Of a stretch of DNA of 64,000 nucleotides, positions 52,343 through 57,399 are shown piece after piece. The notes beneath the pieces were generated by a model. That model was not told the origin of the DNA, ran no database searches, and worked only from the letters and a program-made list of their open reading frames with translations. The stretch's first letter is position 1. Each line of letters begins with the position of its first letter. Made by a program: the position numbers and the translations under genes. Source of the stretch: Acanthopleura granulata (taxonomy: Eukaryota; Mollusca; Polyplacophora; Chitonida; Chitonidae); assembly GCA_016165875.1 (NCBI GenBank), contig JABBOT010000016.1, forward strand, positions 4,982,327 to 5,046,326. The letters run 5' to 3'.

Positions 52343-53327
52343 ACACTGAGCTAATTTCAGGCCACATAGTTTAAATTGTCAGACAACTCAAATGTCATAA
52401 CCACCGAGAAAAAATAATTGGTAAGTGTGATATGATTATAACAGCACCAGGCACGAATATGCAGCTGGTATTTTCACAGATCTGCAAAGTGCAACAATGC
52501 AGGTAATTTATATCTTTAACATTAGCTTAGATTCAACCAAGAAACAATGACCTGTAATTCATAATAAACCAATTACTGACCTCAACACAAACAATTTCTG
52601 AATGCTTTGCATATATTTATTTGTGGAGAATTTTTCACTGAACCAGCTTCGCATATATAAGTGGAGAGAATCACTCTATTTTAACATAGGTGGGTATACA
52701 CAGGAAAGAAAATTATTCACAACAGATGAGTTATTTCCTGAAATATTTTCAGTAGAGGATTTGTAAGGTAAGACAGGTGAATGAATTCATCTTTTAAAAT
52801 TTGTCAATCATTCTTTGTGCCCCTTTGCATGAAACACTTACTTCTAAGGCCAACATCATCGTGACACCTGAAGACATGTGACCTTTAGCTCAACCAAAGC
52901 ATATGTACCTTTGCTGTGTTCACATAGTATCTTAATTTTCTGTAACGCTTCAACCTTTTCATATGTATGCATAAATGTTAAATCAAGCATATTCTGGAGG
53001 GGGTCAGGGTATTATTTTGTACAAAATGATAAAAATATACTTTCCATGAAGTTCTGAAATTCCTCCAACCCAGGCAGTGTATTTTTTCTTCTTTTTTAAG
53101 TATATTAAATTTAAAAGTTACTTGAATCCCACTTTCTAATTTGCCCAAAAAGTTGAGGAATTAGCTCATACTATTTAACAGGGCAAAAAAATGTGCTTGT
53201 TTAATTGTTTAATATAGCTAAGGAACTAATTTGCAACCGACATACTCACAAAGTAAGACCAGGTCAATCTGTCATCTGAGAGGAGGAGGGGCCAAGTAGA
53301 TGCCATGGCCTTAAAGCCCACTGCCAT
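17485..53327 (-). CDS. LARP4: La-related protein 4 (LARP4/4B-type), 17-exon gene model
   Basis: Family knowledge: LARP4 proteins are cytoplasmic RNA-binding proteins that bind poly(A) and PABP and stabilise mRNAs. Model: complement of the join 17485-17853, 18476-18635, 21962-22338, 23027-23125, 24099-24165, 24521-24829, 25587-25669, 26631-26696, 27610-27774, 28262-28426, 29381-29484, 29968-30104, 30737-30821, 32477-32635, 33879-34002, 50240-50335, 53250-53327. It sums to 2643 nt, i.e. 880 residues plus TGA. Recognisable blocks in order are a PAM2 motif (GLNPNASVF), a La motif ([22 protein letters not shown]), the [12 protein letters not shown] linker, an RRM ([34 protein letters not shown]), [14 protein letters not shown], and a C-terminal KLSYAQ block with a basic tail. 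All are LARP4 signatures in LARP4 order. Human LARP4 and LARP4B are somewhat shorter, about 720-740 residues. The molluscan gene may be the single ancestor of both. Domain exons are near certain; the first exon and exon 16 rest on splice and phase logic. Confidence 0.93.
18476..18635 (-). CDS. LARP4: LARP4 exon 16, predicted linker exon
   Basis: 160 nt, acceptor ATCTGAAA read on the minus strand as TTTCAG, donor GTCAGT. It encodes [20 protein letters not shown] and ends [14 protein letters not shown]. No family homology is visible. It is inferred because exon 15 leaves in phase 2 while exon 17 must be entered in phase 0, and this is the stretch between them that is open with usable sites and converts the phase. 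Confidence 0.75.
19214..19557 (-). mobile_element. SINE with tRNA-Lys-like head (family B), full length
   Basis: On the minus strand it starts GCCCGGATAGCGCAGTTGGT, close to metazoan tRNA-Lys, with an A box at 19530-19544 and a B box (GGGTTCAAACC) at 19489-19499. The body ends in a core TACTCAAGAATATTTCACTT shared with family A and an AATG-rich tail (19212-19230). It lies in intron 15 of LARP4. Confidence 0.9.
20095..20160 (+). mobile_element. SINE family A fragment in opposite orientation
   Basis: Reads gttgtgggttccccccgccg ... tccggtttcctcccacctta atgctggcc, the reverse complement of the family A body. It is the only plus-oriented copy I found. Confidence 0.7.
21300..21690. repeat. 157-bp tandem repeat, about 2.5 copies
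   Basis: The word tggtgaact/aacat recurs at 21312, 21469 and 21626. Each unit has gagatagag.gtttacaagcc, taacttaaatgacc, aaaaaggtcaaggt and gaaaatcaa.agggttcgt. The last unit ends with ggacagacagactga. Units contain the extended half-site TCAAGGTCA or one-off versions. Confidence 0.85.
21962..22338 (-). CDS. LARP4: LARP4 exon 15, Ser/Thr-rich region
   Basis: 377 nt, acceptor ATATTTTCACAG, donor GTACGT. It begins [20 protein letters not shown], matching the vertebrate ENRMSDVVKG block, then becomes a Ser/Thr/Ala/Pro low-complexity tract ending [14 protein letters not shown]. Its acceptor abuts the tail of an old SINE copy (22354-22590). Confidence 0.92.
22354..22590 (-). mobile_element. SINE family A, old copy abutting exon 15 acceptor
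   Basis: Diverged full-length copy: tail ttatttatttattttatttg, then agaatgtgtcac, gggcagagcccagggaaacc, ggttgctggcagacctta and a decayed head. The tail ends about 16 nt upstream of the exon 15 acceptor. Confidence 0.85.
23027..23125 (-). CDS. LARP4: LARP4 exon 14, FPPLPGA motif
   Basis: 99 nt, acceptor GTTTTCAG, donor GTGAGT. It encodes [18 protein letters not shown] then [15 protein letters not shown]. Human LARP4B has [15 protein letters not shown] at the same place, so this is a strong family signature. Confidence 0.95.
24099..24165 (-). CDS. LARP4: LARP4 exon 13, basic RRRRED exon
   Basis: 67 nt, acceptor TCTTCCCAG, donor GTAAGT. It encodes [22 protein letters not shown], matching the conserved 'GRRRREDD' basic block upstream of the FPPLPG motif in LARP4. 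Entry phase 2 and exit phase 0 both fit. Confidence 0.9.
24521..24829 (-). CDS. LARP4: LARP4 exon 12, large low-complexity exon
   Basis: 309 nt, acceptor CCCTCCCGGCAG, donor GTGCGT. It encodes [20 protein letters not shown] and then a Gly/Ser/Pro/His-rich segment ending in [12 protein letters not shown]. The first part resembles the Arg/Ser-rich region after the vertebrate RRM. The acceptor lies only about 20 nt from the A-rich tail of a SINE (24849-25072), so the branch-point region is probably SINE sequence. Confidence 0.88.
24849..25072 (-). mobile_element. SINE family A, copy abutting exon 12 acceptor
   Basis: Tail tatttatttattggtgtatt, body atggtgggaggaaaccaggc, head taaccactcagctacagagg. 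The tail ends about 20 nt upstream of the exon 12 acceptor. Confidence 0.88.
25587..25669 (-). CDS. LARP4: LARP4 exon 11, post-RRM linker
   Basis: Acceptor TGTACAG, donor GTGAGT; 83 nt. It encodes [27 protein letters not shown] and then a split Arg codon. FxNGY resembles the 'FVNGF' element after the vertebrate LARP4 RRM. Phase 2 exit matches the next exon. Confidence 0.85.
25970..26234 (-). mobile_element. SINE family A, full-length copy
   Basis: Well-preserved: tail (ATTT)n, gattggtgttttacgccgta, ctcaagaatatttcacttat, ggaggaaaccaggcagagcc, B-box region gttttgaactcac and A-box region aaccacctgagccacgg. Gives two spurious minus ORFs. Confidence 0.95.
26631..26696 (-). CDS. LARP4: LARP4 exon 10, small linker exon
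   Basis: A 66-nt exon with acceptor TTTCACAG and donor GTGAGT, phase 0. It encodes [22 protein letters not shown], corresponding to the aromatic and proline-rich post-RRM segment of vertebrate LARP4. Short, but both splice sites are strong and the frame is kept. Confidence 0.8.
27172..27432 (-). mobile_element. SINE family C (tRNA-Ser/Leu-like head)
   Basis: Minus-strand head reads GCCAGAGAGGTTAAGGTGCC with a B box GGGTTCAAATCC near 27369. The body (cagcaagttactcacaaatt...gtgaggtacagacatgcaca) matches 49290-49545, and the head matches 60575-60735. The head resembles a class II (Ser/Leu) tRNA. Confidence 0.7.
27610..27774 (-). CDS. LARP4: LARP4 exon 9, end of RRM and Q-rich linker
   Basis: Acceptor TGTAG, donor GTAAGA; 55 codons, phase 0. 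It opens with [20 protein letters not shown], aligned to the vertebrate ARIKAKAIAINTFLPKNGFR segment that closes the RRM. A Gln-rich stretch follows ([19 protein letters not shown]). The hydrophobic core after ARIKAK is more divergent than the rest of the RRM. Confidence 0.93.
27968..28040 (-). mobile_element. SINE family A tail fragment
   Basis: Reads tttatgatttatttgtctgg tgtattacaccgtgctcaac aatatttc, the 3' core of family A only. Confidence 0.75.
28241..28279 (-). repeat. 19-bp tandem duplication of a splice donor
   Basis: On the minus strand CCAATCATGGTAAGGTAAA occurs twice in tandem. It covers the last coding bases of the RRM exon (ATG) and the GTAAGG donor, so two identical donors lie 19 nt apart. 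The exon-proximal one keeps the frame. Confidence 0.95.
28262..28426 (-). CDS. LARP4: LARP4 exon 8, RRM core
   Basis: Acceptor TTTCAG, donor GTAAGG; 165 nt, 55 codons, phase 0 at both ends. It encodes [40 protein letters not shown] and [15 protein letters not shown], the central RRM of LARP4. The donor and flanking bases are tandemly duplicated with a 19-bp period (28241-28279); use of the distal donor would read GTA-AGG-TAA and stop. Confidence 0.97.
28546..28810 (-). mobile_element. SINE family A, full-length copy
   Basis: Well-preserved copy in intron 7, about 120 nt upstream of the exon 8 acceptor. Head region ctgactgagccatggaggc; tail atttatttatttatttgatt. Confidence 0.95.
29381..29484 (-). 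CDS. LARP4: LARP4 exon 7, La motif to RRM linker
   Basis: Acceptor TTTCACACAG, donor GTGAGA; 104 nt. It encodes [20 protein letters not shown] followed by [14 protein letters not shown], the family-diagnostic junction between La motif wing and RRM beta-1. It leaves in phase 0. Confidence 0.97.
29968..30104 (-). CDS. LARP4: LARP4 exon 6, La motif core
   Basis: Acceptor TTTTCTCAG, donor GTGAGT; 137 nt. It encodes [20 protein letters not shown] and [20 protein letters not shown], almost superimposable on human LARP4B. The acceptor and the first ~31 nt of this exon are the proximal copy of an 87-bp tandem array that continues into the upstream intron (30074-30550). Confidence 0.96.
30074..30550. 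repeat. 87-bp minisatellite that copies a splice acceptor and exon start
   Basis: The word caccagg occurs at 30074, 30161, 30248, 30335, 30422 and 30509, exactly 87 bp apart. The copy at 30074 is inside the La-motif exon; the rest lie in the upstream intron. Each unit contains, on the minus strand, a pyrimidine-rich acceptor (TTTCTGCAG) and the first ~31 nt of the exon. The most distal copy (30509-30550) is degenerate. As 87 is a multiple of 3, it is open on both strands in one frame. Confidence 0.97.
30737..30821 (-). CDS. LARP4: LARP4 exon 5, start of La motif
   Basis: Acceptor GTAACAG, donor GTAGGT. It encodes [20 protein letters not shown] then TQLEYYFS, the first helices of the La motif. 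The Gln and the two Tyr of QLEYYF occupy the positions of the RNA-contacting Gln20, Tyr23 and Tyr24 of La protein. The exon splits an Arg codon with the next exon to give FSRDNLS. Confidence 0.95.
30945..31315. repeat. 25-bp minisatellite
   Basis: About 14 imperfect units of aaaggaaacctcaaaacacc with ttct; the best preserved start at 31150, 31175 and 31200 (25-bp spacing). Lies in the intron between LARP4 exons 4 and 5, some 130 bp from exon 5. Confidence 0.9.
32312..32445 (-). mobile_element. SINE family A, truncated copy
   Basis: ttgattgctgtttgatgctg ... catttcacttagacgacggc ... ccacgaccatccacaggctg; the head is absent. It lies about 30 bp from the exon 4 donor side. Confidence 0.8.
32477..32635 (-). 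CDS. LARP4: LARP4 exon 4, acidic linker
   Basis: This 159-nt exon has acceptor TTGCAG and donor GTGTGT. It encodes a low-complexity linker ([20 protein letters not shown]...[12 protein letters not shown]) between PAM2 and the La motif. The region is poorly conserved in the family, so support comes from an uninterrupted frame and phase match on both sides. The GTGTGT donor is weaker than the others; the site is fixed by the phase needed to read GAG-GAG into the next exon. Confidence 0.8.
33879..34002 (-). CDS. LARP4: LARP4 exon 3, PAM2 motif
   Basis: Acceptor CATTTCAG and donor GTGAGT; enters in phase 0, leaves in phase 1. It encodes [18 protein letters not shown], aligned with the vertebrate LARP4 VTSKGTGLNPNAKVW segment that binds the PABC (MLLE) domain of PABP. 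The motif core (33958-33981) is L-N-P-N-A-S-V-F, a canonical PAM2 with Phe where vertebrate LARP4 has Trp. An acidic Ser-rich tail ([14 protein letters not shown]) follows. Confidence 0.92.
34890..35160. repeat. Dispersed repeat sharing blocks with 44.1 kb
   Basis: Shared ordered blocks with 44135-44360: gacatt/ccttaaaaa, atgaaaaaacaggg.tggtt, ttttaaagaaattaaca and gggttacgcccaacaaacat. Related fragments lie near 35250 and, partly inverted, at 51230-51450. Confidence 0.7.
35509..35706. mobile_element. Foldback MITE-like element, copy 1
   Basis: Ends are an inverted repeat: taattcttcaaccttttcaa at the left and ttgaaaaggttgaagaatta at the right, 198 bp apart. The interior has no ORF. The same ends recur at 36335-36547 and 52942-53164. 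Confidence 0.85.
36335..36547. mobile_element. Foldback MITE-like element, copy 2
   Basis: Ends taaatcttcaacctttttca and gtgaaaaggttgagtaatta. It contains a poly-T run (36369-36398), longest in the window. Confidence 0.85.
37902..37987. repeat. Two 43-bp tandem copies
   Basis: ctctgaatg(c/t)ggaatgatc tgatatgaaattgtgtattt ac repeated once at 43-bp spacing with two differences. Confidence 0.9.
40742..40885 (-). CDS. LARP4: Candidate alternative first coding exon of LARP4
   Basis: Within a CpG-rich stretch (about 40.74-41.35 kb) an ATG at 40885 opens [20 protein letters not shown], reads through a His-rich run ([10 protein letters not shown]) and reaches RESR before a GTAGGT donor in phase 0. 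That is the phase required by the PAM2 exon. In vertebrates LARP4 also begins with a short first exon spliced to the same VTSKGTGLNPNA exon. In-frame TAA lies just before the ATG. This is a phase and context argument with a one-in-three chance of accidental match. Confidence 0.3.
   Translation of the reverse strand, partial: SRAMCFFIRPIRVFCASSGDRERTVHNNNIATITTTRRSRKSPESRG
41255..41280. repeat. (AC)n microsatellite
   Basis: Dinucleotide run within the GC-rich stretch of intron 2. Confidence 0.85.
44135..44360. repeat. Dispersed repeat sharing blocks with 34.9 kb
   Basis: catccttaaaaaactgttca, atgaaaaaacagggtcggtt, gattttaaagaaattaacat and gggttacgcccaacaaacat in the same order as at 34890-35160. 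Confidence 0.7.
44462..44810. repeat. Two 174-bp tandem copies
   Basis: acatacatgaataatacaaa gt starts at 44471 and 44645. Each copy has atttcatggcaatcttt, a run of gtccgt/gtctatccatc and gcatgaattct.tgattctca. Confidence 0.9.
49290..49545 (-). mobile_element. SINE family C, diverged copy
   Basis: Body gaagttgttaaactttctta ctgatgaggcacagatatgc acac and B-box region ggcattgaaccctc match 27172-27432 in order. Confidence 0.6.
49690..49830 (-). mobile_element. SINE family A, head-truncated copy
   Basis: tatttatttacttgaatgct gttttacaccgtattcaaga atatttcacttatacaac, body to gcaggctgctttcagacctt ccgac. Confidence 0.88.
49945..50208 (-). mobile_element. SINE family A, full-length copy next to exon 2 donor
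   Basis: Complete copy with tail tttatttatttcattggtgt and head aaccgcccgagccacagaga. Its head ends about 30 nt downstream of the exon 2 donor at 50239. Confidence 0.95.
50240..50335 (-). CDS. LARP4: LARP4 exon 2, N-terminal leader
   Basis: This 96-nt exon is open throughout, preceded by TTTTCAG and followed by GTAAGT, phase 0 at both ends. It encodes [10 protein letters not shown]...LDLNTP. It contains an internal ATG at 50293 giving [10 protein letters not shown]; human LARP4B also starts MTSD, so translation may begin here, although the Kozak context is weak (C at -3). The exon joins in frame to [12 protein letters not shown] of the PAM2 exon. Its donor lies about 30 nt from a SINE copy. 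Confidence 0.72.
51715..51850 (-). mobile_element. SINE family A, diverged fragment
   Basis: gttttatttaacgccatact caagactttttcacttatac aatgggggtcag, then a poorly matching body. Confidence 0.7.
51918..52145 (-). mobile_element. SINE family A copy
   Basis: gattgctgttttacgacaag ... gccagcatcatggtgggaca ... ctgcaggttactggtggacc ... gcattggtgagaggcacc. At its right edge a family C-like segment begins (gtactaattctctagggaag gccaggtttaaactccc), suggesting nested insertion. Confidence 0.88.
52311..52341. repeat. (CA)n microsatellite
   Basis: Run of about 15 CA units. Confidence 0.95.
52942..53164. mobile_element. Foldback MITE-like element, copy 3
   Basis: Left end taacgcttcaaccttttcat and right end aaaagttgaggaattag; interior blocks (ggtattattttgt, aaaatatactttc.atgaag) match copy 2. 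It ends 85 bp from the candidate first exon donor. Confidence 0.75.
53250..53327 (-). CDS. LARP4: LARP4 candidate first coding exon (26 codons)
   Basis: The ATG at 53327 has a strong Kozak context (G at -3, G at +4). It reads 26 codons starting [10 protein letters not shown] and ends TWSYF before a GTGAGT donor in phase 0. That phase matches the next exon, which is open from its acceptor. A four-codon upstream ORF (MTTR, stop) ends 8 nt before this ATG. I recognise no homology in this peptide, so the assignment rests on start context, donor quality and phase only. Confidence 0.5.
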
Positions 53328-53559
53328 GGCTGCCCTTATCTGGTGGTCATGGGTGAAAGGTCAGCCAGGCAAGAGAAGCGGTCACAGATGGTCAGAGTAT
53401 CACAATAGGAGGGATGACCTAACCCTCTGTGCACAATAGACTGACCCCAGGGGAATAACCTCAAGAAAAACACTTCAGAGCATGTGACGTTCAGCCAGGC
53501 TGTGAGAGTCTCAGCAAAAGGTGCAAACCCCCTTAATGACAAATTAGGAGATCTATGCA

Positions 53560-55950
53560 AACACCACGTTCAATCCTAACATAACAGGCTTCCTTGGGGT
53601 GGTTCTTTGCAACATGAACAAGCTGATGAACATTCTACTACGGTATTATGAACACTGTTGTAAATGCAACAAGCCCACCACTACAATTTTGTTAAACTTC
53701 ATATAGCTGTAATGTAAAGGCAAGGCACGATCGTTACAGTGTTGCAAATAAAACATATGAACAATACAATATTACAACCTCAAAACTTATCAGCAGCTGA
53801 CTGTTGGGTGCAGCAAAATACCAGGGAAAATTATCAGTTAAAATGTTGACAATCTTATCCAGAATGTGGCATGTGTGTGTTTAATCTGGCTAGGTTACAA
53901 TGTTATAATCATAAACCAAAATCTCCACATCTCCAGTTCTAAATTAGCATGCTTTTGCAATCTCCCACATCCGTCAACTTGTTTCATCTGCAGTATGAAC
54001 CAATTCCAAACTGACAGAAAGACACAGTCAGTGACGTCTCGCCAAATACTATTTGTACTTCCTGACTGTAATATTACACCGGAAAAAATAGAAAAATAGA
54101 GCAATACAACGCATTCACTTATCGTGACAGATGTTTTTGCTTGGTTCGCAAGAGAAAAACAGTCTCCCGAAACTCTGGAAGTTAAATCCTTCTTTCAAAT
54201 AGCTTTCCAGGGAGCAAGAAGTAAAGCCAGGGTGCGGCTCAAAGAACTACGCTTATCCAGGTACGTGTATGTGTATAAGCAAGGTTTTACACGCACAAAC
54301 ACACATGTGCTTTGGCAGAAACTGTAGGCCTACAAAACTCTGGCCTAATTAACAAAGTTAATCTTAAACAGGTCTCCCAACAGAGTTGAAATTCTCCTGT
54401 ACAGCAGCACTGACCAAGCTACATATGTAACTGTTAATATCGCACTTAATTCGCACAACGGTTCACCACTCCTGACCTTGGCTACATAGACTATATGTAA
54501 ATAAGGCAAGACCAGTTGACGTGTTCACCAGGTCTTTCTGACAGGTCATCAACACTCAACACATGAAGTGTAAGATTTATTCACGTGTCATTGAACTAAA
54601 AGCCCATGAAAAGTTTATGTGCATGTACCTCTTTGCCTACAGAATCAGAAAAAATGAAGTCACAAAACATAAGACACTGTTAATAAAGAAGGATCTACTA
54701 CCTCAATTGAAAAAAACTTGCCAATGCATATTCTCTTTGAAAAACCTTGAGTCTTCAAGATTTTGCCATTAAACCATAAAACTGCAATACACCTTTATAA
54801 ATTCAGAAGAAAAAGCTTCAGTGAAAACACCTGGAGTTGACAAATGCATGAAGCAATATCATGGCACCAAAAATTGCCTTCACAACAGAACTTCACAAAT
54901 CACACCATTGACCAGTAATCCACACAATTTTTCAACAAGTCCAACTCCAAATCCATAAGAAATTCTTCACAGCATTACAAATGAAACATTTCTTTCACAC
55001 TTCAAAGTCCGCTCTGTATGTCCATTCAACTGCAAACCAGGGGTAAATATTCCATCTCAGTACAAGAGACAGAGCTGGAACAGCCTTAGCACCCAGTGCA
55101 TGTGCACTAACACAGACCCACAGGGAGCAGTGGTCAGATTGGCTCTTTCTGACCACAGCAGGCAGTCCATAGCCACAGAAGAACATGTATGGTCAGGTCC
55201 TGGTTGTAATGACTATTGTTCATAGAGCTGAGTTGCCTGGCTCATCTACCTGGAGTGAGTAATCCCCCTGCCTCAATCATGCCTCCACCCTACCCCCTCC
55301 AGGACATTCAACCTACTGTGCTCCATTCTCCAGCCCAGTAACAACAGACTTCACAACTGCAATGTAGCCTGCACATGTGTTCTAGTGTTATCATTACAGT
55401 ACATACATAATGTTCAGTCAACCGTATCAACTGACCACACATTCTGTAAACTCATGGCTCAGAGTTGTAAGACAACGGGGAAAATATCAAGCCCTGTAAC
55501 CACACGAGCCTGTAACACCTTTGACGTCATCTCTGAGGATTCCAGGATACTAGGACTGAACGAATGAATTTTTTTTTCATAAAATAAAATATAATCAAAT
55601 GCGAAGAAAATTTTTGAAAACTTAGTACACCCCTCGCATGCTACAACAGTGTTGTTGGAGGATAAATCTGCCAACCGTGTTTGTATAAATAGGGCGACTG
55701 ATTTGATATTCTTTCACACGTGATGCTAACATACATATAGGAACAAAGATATTGTGATGCTTGATGTTAACTGTAAGACAAATGAGCATAATAACATGGC
55801 TATCACTGACTAATATTTCGTAACCAAACCGCTGAGCTCGTGAAAGTTATAAAGAATCTGAACGTTCCCTCGAATGAAAGTTTTGGAATTATGTATACAG
55901 TTATGTGCAACAACTAATCAGTGAAAAATTTGGGGTGACACATTGCGACT
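53560..55950. other. Upstream of LARP4; no gene recognised
   Basis: AT-rich, no repeats or ORFs of note. Non-coding first exons and the main promoter of LARP4 may lie here or beyond, but none can be pointed to. Confidence 0.4.
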
Positions 55951-55955
55951 TGTAC

Positions 55956-56194
55956 TGATTTACGTATTTGGTTGGTGCACTCGGGAACATTTAACCTAAA
56001 TGATGGCGGCCAGCATTATGGTGGGTGGAAACCGGGCAGAACCCTGGGGAAACCCACGACCATCAGCAGGTTGCTGGCAGACCGTCCCACATATGACCAG
56101 AGAGGAAGAGAGCAAGACCTGGGCTTTAACTCATAGCAATTGCATTGGTGAGAGGCACCCACGTGCAGATTAACCACCTAGGCCATGGAGGTCT
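55956..56194 (-). mobile_element. SINE family A copy
   Basis: tacgtatttggttggtgcac ... atggcggccagcattatggt ... catcagcaggttgctggcag ... taaccacctaggccatggag. A few bases from a family B copy. Confidence 0.92.
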
Positions 56195-56207
56195 GTTGTA
56201 ATACTGA

Positions 56208-56342
56208 ATGAATGAATAAATGCTTATTGTTTAACGCCCTACTCATGAATATTTCACTTATACGAAGGCGGTGTCTCCTTGGTGCAGGAGTCTTTGGTAT
56301 GACCCGACCCCGGTTCGAACCCAGACCTCCCCGTCCGAAATT
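56208..56342 (-). mobile_element. SINE family B, internally deleted copy
   Basis: tgaatgaataaatgcttatt gtttaacgccctactcatga atatttcac ... ccttggtgcagga joins directly to gtctttggtatgacccgacc ccggttcgaaccc. Compared with 19214-19557 about 170 bp are missing from the middle. Confidence 0.9.
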
Positions 56343-57141
56343 GAAGTGCCTGTTGTAACGAAGTGTCTTTTGAGGGAGAGGTGTACTATATACCGAGTCA
56401 CAATTTTGCATCTGAAACATAAATAAAGCCACATACTGCTGGTTGACCACTCAGCGGATCAGGGTTGGGTGCGAGAGCGTTGGTTTAGCCAGCTCTAGCT
56501 CCCGTCGGCATGCTAAGCGCCTGTCTAAGTCACAAATGCTACTTTTGATGTCGGGAATTACATTTTCAAGCAGGCTTTCCTTCTAACGCGTCTTGCAAAC
56601 AAACCTCAAAACACCTCTTCTATGATCAACAGAATTAAGCAAAAATCTACAAATAGGTCATGGGCAAAATGTTCATGTAAATGCAAACCAATCTGCCCTA
56701 TAAATTCACACTCGTGACACCTTAATCAGACCAGACATGTCAGATCCATTTGTACAAGAACATGCCATGATGGCTAGCAACAACGCTCAAACATCATACC
56801 TGACTTTACAGGTATGTTCTGAATTACAGGTAACACAACGCTGCACTTAACTGAAAATGTAGTTTGATACACAGGTGAAAAGGATGTTTCCTTCAGATGC
56901 AGCATTCATTGCATTGGTCAGTCAAATTTCGTGTGTTTTTACATAAGCCAATCAGTAAACATGGAGGGAAGGAGGGCAGACGTTTCTGCAAAATGTCGCA
57001 GCAACTTTCACCTGTCTTCAGATACATTGTCTTATTACAGAATCACCCTGAATGGCAAGAACTTCGCCCCACTTCCATCAAACCCCTACCAGCTCAACCC
57101 TGCCCCATTTCCAAACACATTCAGAGTTTGGAGCAAGTGGT

Positions 57142-57399
57142 TGATTTATTTATTTGATTGGTGTTTTAGGCCATACTCAGAACATTTCACTTATATGATG
57201 GCGGCCAGCATTATGGTGGAAGGAAACCGAGCACAGCCCGGGGGGAAACCCACGACCATCCGCAGGTTGCCACGTACATTCCCACGTACGCCCGGAGAGG
57301 AAGCCAGCATAAGCTAGACTTGAACTCACAGCGACTGATGGGAGGCTTCGGGTCATTGCACTGTGACAGTGCACTAACCGATTGAGACACGGAGGCCCA
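57142..57399 (-). mobile_element. SINE family A, full-length copy
   Basis: Well preserved from tail (tttatttatttgattggtgt) to head (taaccgattgagacacggag). Confidence 0.95.
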
